This document shows positions 1 to 4,423 of a stretch of DNA of 5,621 bases, one piece after another. Source of the stretch: an uncultured Verrucomicrobiota bacterium. Its GTDB lineage: Bacteria > Verrucomicrobiota > Kiritimatiellia > RFP12 > UBA1067. Within the stretch, counting starts at the first letter, position 1. Every line of letters starts with the position of its first letter. Where the stretch lies: the NCBI GenBank assembly GCA_946628745.1, contig CAMOXA010000109.1, positions 1 to 5,621 of the forward strand, read 5' to 3'. The position numbers and the translations under genes were made by a program. The notes beneath the pieces are model-generated. The model did not search any database. It was not told where the DNA came from and saw nothing but the letters and a program-made list of their open reading frames with translations.

Positions 1-587
1 TAGTGTCGGTCGAGGAGACGGGAACCGGCTGGAGAGTGTCCGTAAAGGTCGAGCACGGCTCGGCCGGGCTGGAGCCCTGGGCGGATGTCATTCTGGCACC
101 GCCGCGTCCTCGCGTGATGAAGCGGCTCCTGCCGCAACTAGCGTCGCTTGGCGTCGGGACGCTAGTTCTCGTCGGCGCGAAGAAAGTAGAAAAGGATTTC
201 TGGGGCGCGACGCTTCTGAAGGAGGAGAATTACCGTCCGCTGCTCGTTGACGGACTAATGCAGGCCGGCACGAGCGCAGTGCCGCGCGTCGAAACGCGGC
301 GTTCGTTCAGGAGGTTTGTCGAAGACGAGCTGGACGGGATGTTCCCGCAGGGCGACAGGGTCGTTGCCCACCCGTACGCCGCCGGCGCGAAGCCTTCACC
401 GGGCGGCGGGGCGAAGGCGGGACGGCTTCTTCTGGCCGTTGGCCCGGAGGGCGGATGGACCGACGATGAAGTCGCAATGCTGGAAGCGAAGGGCTTTCGG
501 CGTTTCTCGCTCGGCAAGAGGATTCTTAGAACAGACACGGCGGCCGTAGCGCTGCTGGCAAAACTAAACACGGAAGGAGAAAAATGA
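1..587 (+). CDS. rsmE: 16S rRNA (uracil1498-N3)-methyltransferase RsmE, 5'-truncated by window edge
   Basis: RsmE uses S-adenosylmethionine to methylate N3 of U1498 in 16S rRNA of the small ribosomal subunit, in the cytoplasm. The 194 residues visible from base 3 cover the SPOUT (trefoil-knot) methyltransferase domain. Residues 147-151 read GPEGG and residues 170-180 read LGKRILRTDTA, the two hallmark knot motifs that bind the cofactor. The family is usually about 230-250 residues with an N-terminal PUA-like RNA-binding domain. Here only the tail of that domain remains (about the first 25 residues), so the GTG at base 3 is probably internal and the true start lies upstream of the window. The middle of the protein (about residues 83-110: GLMQAGT, then VPRVETRRSFRRFVEDEL) follows a divergent RsmE subfamily rather than the E. 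coli EQxxR pattern. A gly/pro-rich stretch at residues 128-140 is probably a loop. The stop overlaps the next start as ATGA. The family is certain; the exact U1498 target is inferred. Confidence 0.92.
   Translation, partial: VSVEETGTGWRVSVKVEHGSAGLEPWADVILAPPRPRVMKRLLPQLASLGVGTLVLVGAKKVEKDFWGATLLKEENYRPLLVDGLMQAGTSAVPRVETRRSFRRFVEDELDGMFPQGDRVVAHPYAAGAKPSPGGGAKAGRLLLAVGPEGGWTDDEVAMLEAKGFRRFSLGKRILRTDTAAVALLAKLNTEGEK
136..167. repeat. Perfect 10-bp inverted repeat inside rsmE
   Basis: Arms AACTAGCGTC (136-145) and GACGCTAGTT (158-167) are exact reverse complements around a 12-base loop. They lie wholly in rsmE coding sequence (residues LASLGVGTLVL). No T-run follows, so it is not a standard terminator. 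Whether it has any function is unknown. Confidence 0.6.
574..579 (+). promoter_or_regulatory. Ribosome binding site of the serine hydrolase gene, inside the rsmE 3' end
   Basis: AAGGAG lies 4 bases before the ATG at 584, within the last codons of rsmE. Together with the ATGA stop/start overlap at 584-587 it fixes the hydrolase start and suggests translational coupling. The 4-base spacing is on the short side. Confidence 0.7.
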
Positions 588-1807
588 CGAAAAGAGTATT
601 GGCGGCGGTTGCGATATTCGCGGCGGCTGTGACATCGACGGGCGCGGAAACAAAGAATTCGGGCACGACATTCGCGCATGACGCCATAGACAAATGGGTG
701 TCATCGGGGGAACTGCCAGGTGCGATTTCGGTCTTTTACAACGATGGCGTGCAGGAAGCGGCCTGCATGGGCTATGCGGATGTAGCCGCGAAACGGGCCA
801 TCAAGATGGACGATGTCTTCATGCAGTGTTCGCAGACTAAGGGATTCTGCGGCGTGACGGTTGCCAAACTCGTTGAGGAGGGCCGGCTGAACCTCGACGA
901 TCCAGTCTCGAAATACCTGCCCGAGTTCAAGGATCTTTGGGTTGAAACCAAGAACGAGGACGGCACGAAAACGCTCGCGAAGGCGAAGAACGTTCTTACC
1001 GTCCGCATGGTCATGAAGCACACGGGAGGCTTTCCGTTCGAGATCCCGGCCAAGCAGGGCGCAATACCCGGGGGCGGATGGTCGGGCGGGATGCCGCTCA
1101 GGTCAGTCGCCGCGACTGCCGCTGCGCAGCCGCTCCTCTTCGAGCCCGGCACGAAGGTTCAGTATTCCAACACCGGCATAGACATAGGCGCCGCGGTCGT
1201 GCAGACGATTGTCGGCATGAAGTGGGAGGACTATCTCAAGAAGACGGTGCTGGAGCCGCTCGGAATGAACGACACCTGGTTCTGGCCGACAGACGCCCAG
1301 CTGACGCGGCAGATCGAGATGTACGATTGCGCAAAGGACGCTCCGGCCACGTACAAACTGCAGAATCCGATGCAGCAGCGTCCGTACAACGACGAGCACG
1401 TTTTCGCGTCGGCGGGCGCGGGGCTTTGGACGACGGCGAACGACCAGCTCAAGTTCTACAAGATGCTGATGAATCTAGGCGTCGGCGAGAACGGAGTCAG
1501 GGTGCTTAAGGAGGATACGGTGAAGAATCTGCTGGCCGTATCTACGCGTCCGAAAGGAATGGGCGGGTATTCGCTCGGGCTCAACGCGCCTGAAAGCGAC
1601 CGGGACGATGCCTGGTTCGGACACGGCGGCGCATGGGGGACGTATTGCATGGTCAACTGGCACAAGCGCCAGCTGAAGCTGTGGGTCGTGCAGCTCAACG
1701 GCGGGCCGCGTCCGTGGGAAAAGGCGAGAGACGCCGCCGCAGACGCGTTTTTCAAGGCAAAGATAGACAACTCGGGAGTGAACGCGTACACGGGCCGCAC
1801 CGAGTGA
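584..1807 (+). CDS. Exported serine hydrolase of the beta-lactamase/class C PBP-like family
   Basis: A 407-residue protein of the beta-lactamase-related serine hydrolase family (Pfam PF00144: EstB-type esterases, AmpC, DD-peptidases). Residues 1-21 form a signal peptide: basic MTKR, a hydrophobic core (VLAAVAIFAAAV), then a plausible signal peptidase I site after STGA. The mature enzyme should therefore be periplasmic or secreted. The active-site motifs are in order: S83-Q-T-K86 (SxxK, nucleophile and base), Y194-S-N196 (YxN), and H347-G-G349 in place of the KTG box. HGG/HxG is usual for the esterase and peptidase members. Other family marks are LDDPVSKYLPEF (about 104-115), KHTGGFP (145-151) and EPLGMNDTWF (224-233). 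The length is normal. The start is set by AAGGAG and the ATGA overlap with rsmE. The substrate cannot be read from sequence: an ester, a D-amino-acid peptide or a beta-lactam are all possible. HGG makes a true class C beta-lactamase (KTG) less likely. Its neighbours are housekeeping genes and give no clue. Confidence 0.9.
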   Translation: MTKRVLAAVAIFAAAVTSTGAETKNSGTTFAHDAIDKWVSSGELPGAISVFYNDGVQEAACMGYADVAAKRAIKMDDVFMQCSQTKGFCGVTVAKLVEEGRLNLDDPVSKYLPEFKDLWVETKNEDGTKTLAKAKNVLTVRMVMKHTGGFPFEIPAKQGAIPGGGWSGGMPLRSVAATAAAQPLLFEPGTKVQYSNTGIDIGAAVVQTIVGMKWEDYLKKTVLEPLGMNDTWFWPTDAQLTRQIEMYDCAKDAPATYKLQNPMQQRPYNDEHVFASAGAGLWTTANDQLKFYKMLMNLGVGENGVRVLKEDTVKNLLAVSTRPKGMGGYSLGLNAPESDRDDAWFGHGGAWGTYCMVNWHKRQLKLWVVQLNGGPRPWEKARDAAADAFFKAKIDNSGVNAYTGRTE

Positions 1808-1827
1808 GGCGCCCGGCAAAGGATCGC

Positions 1828-1834
1828 AAAGGAG
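1828..1834 (+). promoter_or_regulatory. Ribosome binding site of argF
   Basis: AAAGGAG sits 7 bases before the ATG at 1842, in the only true intergenic gap of the window (1808-1841). It supports that start over the in-frame ATG codons at 1854 and 1881. The gap shows no hairpin with a T-run and no clear -35/-10 pair, so nothing suggests a transcription break here. Confidence 0.75.
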
Positions 1835-1841
1835 ACTACTC

Positions 1842-2846
1842 ATGCTATCATGGATGGACAGTTTGAAGGGGCGCTCTTTGATGAGGCTCACTTCTTTCAC
1901 AGACGAGGAGATGCTGAATCTCGTCGATCTCGCCGGACAGCTCAAGGCGCGCCGGCGCGCGGGAGTCCGCGGCAATCTGCTCTACCGCAAGAACATAGCG
2001 CTCATATTCGAGAAGAGCTCGACAAGAACGAGAAACTCGTCCATAATAGCGGCGCGGGACGAAGGCGGCGGCGCGGAGTATCTGACGCGCCCCGACATAC
2101 ACTTCGGCAAGAAGGAAAGCGTCAAGGATACCGCGCGGGTTCTCGGCAGGATATACGACGGCATACTATTTCGCGGTTTCGCCCAGCAGACTTGCGAAGA
2201 CCTGGCGAAGTGGTCCGGCGTGCCTGTCTGGAACGGGCTTACCGACGACTACCATCCGACGCAGATACTGGCAGACCTGCTGACGATCAAAGAAACATTC
2301 GGATCGCTCGACGACTGCACCGTCGCATATGTCGGCGACGGCAGGAACAATGTCGCCAACTCGCTGATGATGGGGTGCGCCAAAGCAGGCGTCAGGTACA
2401 TATGCTGCACGCCGAAAGAGCTTTGGCCCGACGAAGCGATTCTGGCGGAGTCTGGCGAAGTCGCCAGACGCAACGGCGTGGACATTCGGGTGTTCGACGA
2501 TCCTGTCAAGGGCGTGAAGGGCGCCAACGTCCTTTACACCGACGTATGGGTGTCTATGGGCGAGGAGTCCAAGACAGCCGAGCGCATTAAGATGCTAAGA
2601 CCGTATCAGATCAACATGGACCTTATGCGTGCGACAGGAAACATCGACGGCAAGCTCATGTTCCTGCACTGCCTGCCCGCCTTCCACGACTTCAACACCG
2701 AGGTCACCAAAGAGTCGGGAGCGTTGGAGGTGACAGACGAAGTCTTCGAGTCGAAGTACTCGAAGGTCTTCGACGAGTCCGAGAACCGCATGCACACGAT
2801 AAAGGCCTTGTTCGTGTCGGCTCTGTGCGACAGGGCGTCCGTCTGA
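1842..2846 (+). CDS. argF: Ornithine carbamoyltransferase, anabolic type
   Basis: A cytoplasmic enzyme joining carbamoyl phosphate and ornithine to give citrulline and phosphate in arginine biosynthesis. It normally forms a trimer. At 334 residues it is the usual length. Residues 56-63 (FEKSSTRT) carry the carbamoyl-phosphate site, with S60-T-R-T-R64. HPTQ is at 138-141. The ornithine-binding DVWVSMG is at 234-240, HCLP with the catalytic Cys at 276-279 (C277), and ENRMHT at 314-319 with R316. The SMG loop marks ornithine as substrate, as opposed to putrescine- or aspartate-carbamoyltransferases. The overall match to E. coli ArgF/ArgI, recalled from memory, is strong (KESVKDTARVLGR, PVWNGLT, EVTDEVFES). 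One oddity is that residues 65-69 just after STRTR are NSSII, where the family usually has C/V-S-F-E-V. An anabolic role is assumed because no arcA or arcC is seen nearby, but no other arg gene is present either. The gene lies 34 bases after the hydrolase and just before the glycosyltransferase. argF is the name for the function; argI would be equally acceptable. Confidence 0.95.
   Translation: MLSWMDSLKGRSLMRLTSFTDEEMLNLVDLAGQLKARRRAGVRGNLLYRKNIALIFEKSSTRTRNSSIIAARDEGGGAEYLTRPDIHFGKKESVKDTARVLGRIYDGILFRGFAQQTCEDLAKWSGVPVWNGLTDDYHPTQILADLLTIKETFGSLDDCTVAYVGDGRNNVANSLMMGCAKAGVRYICCTPKELWPDEAILAESGEVARRNGVDIRVFDDPVKGVKGANVLYTDVWVSMGEESKTAERIKMLRPYQINMDLMRATGNIDGKLMFLHCLPAFHDFNTEVTKESGALEVTDEVFESKYSKVFDESENRMHTIKALFVSALCDRASV
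2450..2469. repeat. Perfect 9-bp tight inverted repeat inside argF
   Basis: GTCTGGCGA (2450-2458) and TCGCCAGAC (2461-2469) are exact reverse complements separated by AG. In RNA this could fold as a stem of about 8 pairs with a 4-base loop. The left arm is preceded by a near-copy (TCTGGCGGAG at 2441, TCTGGCGAAG at 2451), a short direct repeat. It encodes ESGEVARR and could be chance in GC-rich coding DNA. Confidence 0.55.
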
Positions 2847-2851
2847 GAGGA

Positions 2852-4423
2852 ATGTCCGGCGAGATGGGAGGAGTCGGGATATTCAGGTCGCTTGCGTACT
2901 TCGCGTTCGCAACGCTCGCGTGCGCGGTAGTGTGGCTTGGCGGCCTGAACCAGGACGAAGGGTGGTACCTTTACGCCGCGCAGCTTGTGGACGAAGGCAA
3001 GCTGCCGTACCGGGACTTCTTCTATACGCAAGGCCCTCTCATGCCGATAATATACTCCTCGTTCACGTTCGTGTGGCGGGAGGCGGGGCTTCTCGGCGCG
3101 CGAATCGCCACATGCGTCATAGGGCTGGCCGGCGTCGCGGTATTCTCGGCTCTTGCGAGACTTCTCGTCCCGAAGGAGCGGCGCGGCGCGGCGTCGGTCG
3201 GGGTCTTTCTGCTTCTGGCGTGCAACATCTACCACCTCTATTACGTGTCGATGCCGAAGACTTATGCGGTGGCGTCGTTCTTCGTCGCCGCAGGATTCTA
3301 TCTCGTGGCGCGGGCGGTGCTCGGCGAGAAGACGCGCCCGGTCCTGCTGTTTTTCGGCGGCATTGCGCTCGCGTTCGCCGCAGGCGCGCGAATCAGCCTC
3401 GGCATGCTGCTCGCTGTCGCAGGCTTCTCGCTTCTCGGTGCGTTCGGGCGGTACAGGCTGGCGTTCTTCTGGTTCGGTCTCGGCGGAGTGCTTGGGCTTC
3501 TGGCGGTGTACGGACCGTTCGTGCTGGATTCCGCCGCATTCGCCGGACTCATGAAAGCCCAGCACTACCACTTGTCGCGCGGCGGCGGATTTTCTCCGTT
3601 CTATTTCACCGGCAGCATAAGCCGGCTCGTGCGATGGTACGTTCCGATTTTCGTCGTTTCCGGTTTTGCAATTCTCGGTCTGCGCCGCGTTGCGGACGGC
3701 GCGCGGGAGACGCCGGGCCGGCGTTTCATGCTGGGCATGTTCATCGCCGCGGCAGTCGCGGTCTTCGCCGTGCAGATGCTGGCGCCGTTCCCGTACGAGG
3801 ACTACCAGGTGCCGGTGATGGGCCTTTTGGCGGTGGCCGGCGTCGTGCTGGCGCTGACGCGCCAAAGACAGGACGGAACGCCCGTCGACGCACGGTCTTT
3901 CCTTTTGCTGGCGCTTGGGCTTTCGTTCGCGTCAACATTCGGCTCTCCTCTTCTGGAAAAATGGACGACGAACGGCCAAGACAGATTCTGGACGCTCAAG
4001 AAGGGCCGCACGGAGCTTTCTCAACTCAGGGACGTCGCTCGGCGAATCGAAGCGATTGATCCCGGCGGCAAGACGCTGCTGACCCAAGACATATATCTCG
4101 CCGTCGAGACCGGACGTCGCGTTCCGGACGGATTGGAGATGGGCCCGTTCAGCGAGCTGCCTGTCGAACGATGGTGCGATCTCCTGTCGTCCGCTCCGTG
4201 TCCGGTCGCCGCGCTGTCTGGCTACACGTTCGCGGTGAATCCGCCAGTTTGCGACGAACGGGACGAGAAGGAGCAGATGTTTTTCTGGTGGCTTTTGAAG
4301 CGCAACTACGAGCCTGTCGGCAAAGAGGAGTTTTTCGGACAGAACGCGACGACACTGGTGCTTCTGAAGCGAAAGGTGTCCGCCGAAACAGGCGGCGACG
4401 GGAAGGAGGCGCCGGCGAAATGA
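2852..4423 (+). CDS. GT-C fold membrane glycosyltransferase (ArnT/PMT, family 39-like)
   Basis: A 523-residue integral membrane protein resembling the ArnT/PMT-type GT-C glycosyltransferases, which move a sugar from a polyprenyl-phosphate donor to an acceptor outside the cytoplasmic membrane. By eye the hydrophobic segments are near residues 11-31, 63-76, 84-105, 112-131, 136-156, 163-179, 181-198, 202-223, 262-277, 291-310, 317-335 and 347-362. A soluble tail of about 160 residues follows. The first loop carries N33-Q-D35-E36-G-W-Y, the acidic pair expected of the GT-C catalytic loop, followed by PYRDFFYTQGP (52-62). Donor and acceptor cannot be deduced. Start choice is uncertain. ATG 2852 has GAGG almost touching it; ATG 2864 has AGAGGA about 12 bases upstream; GTG 2825 would overlap argF by 22 bases and lacks a clear Shine-Dalgarno sequence. 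The 3' end overlaps dxs as ATGA, so the two are probably co-translated. It is called a glycosyltransferase on topology and the first-loop motif, not on a specific match. Confidence 0.8.
   Translation: MSGEMGGVGIFRSLAYFAFATLACAVVWLGGLNQDEGWYLYAAQLVDEGKLPYRDFFYTQGPLMPIIYSSFTFVWREAGLLGARIATCVIGLAGVAVFSALARLLVPKERRGAASVGVFLLLACNIYHLYYVSMPKTYAVASFFVAAGFYLVARAVLGEKTRPVLLFFGGIALAFAAGARISLGMLLAVAGFSLLGAFGRYRLAFFWFGLGGVLGLLAVYGPFVLDSAAFAGLMKAQHYHLSRGGGFSPFYFTGSISRLVRWYVPIFVVSGFAILGLRRVADGARETPGRRFMLGMFIAAAVAVFAVQMLAPFPYEDYQVPVMGLLAVAGVVLALTRQRQDGTPVDARSFLLLALGLSFASTFGSPLLEKWTTNGQDRFWTLKKGRTELSQLRDVARRIEAIDPGGKTLLTQDIYLAVETGRRVPDGLEMGPFSELPVERWCDLLSSAPCPVAALSGYTFAVNPPVCDERDEKEQMFFWWLLKRNYEPVGKEEFFGQNATTLVLLKRKVSAETGGDGKEAPAK
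4403..4409 (+). promoter_or_regulatory. Ribosome binding site of dxs, inside the glycosyltransferase 3' end
   Basis: AAGGAGG (preceded by GG) ends 10 bases before the ATG at 4420. It supports a start there rather than an upstream extension. The dxs frame stays open upstream of 4420 over the stretch read, but has no good start codon there. Confidence 0.7.

Noticed and set aside
3..5. GTG at base 3 as the true start of rsmE
   Set aside because: A start here would remove most of the N-terminal PUA-like domain. The first residues already resemble the tail of that domain, so the gene most likely continues upstream of the window.
1808..1841. Promoter or terminator between the hydrolase and argF
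   Set aside because: The 34 bases contain a ribosome binding site but no hairpin with a T-run and no recognisable -35/-10 pair.
2825..2827. GTG 2825 as the start of the glycosyltransferase
   Set aside because: It gives a 22-base overlap with argF and no clear Shine-Dalgarno sequence. The ATG codons at 2852 or 2864 have GAGG/AGAGGA nearby and leave a normal hydrophobic first segment. It is not fully excluded.
1842..2846. Putrescine or aspartate carbamoyltransferase instead of ornithine carbamoyltransferase
   Set aside because: The DVWVSMG loop and HCLP motif are those of ornithine carbamoyltransferases, and the length and flanking motifs match E. coli ArgF.
2606..3865. 419-residue open frame on the minus strand across the argF end and the glycosyltransferase
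   Set aside because: Its translation is dominated by Arg, His, Glu and Ala with no recognisable domain, as expected from the antisense of GC-rich genes. It spans the junction of two well-supported + strand genes.
2920..4059. 379-residue + strand open frame overlapping the glycosyltransferase in another frame
   Set aside because: It is Arg-rich (runs of RR) with no hydrophobic segments or motifs. The overlapping frame gives a coherent multi-pass membrane protein.
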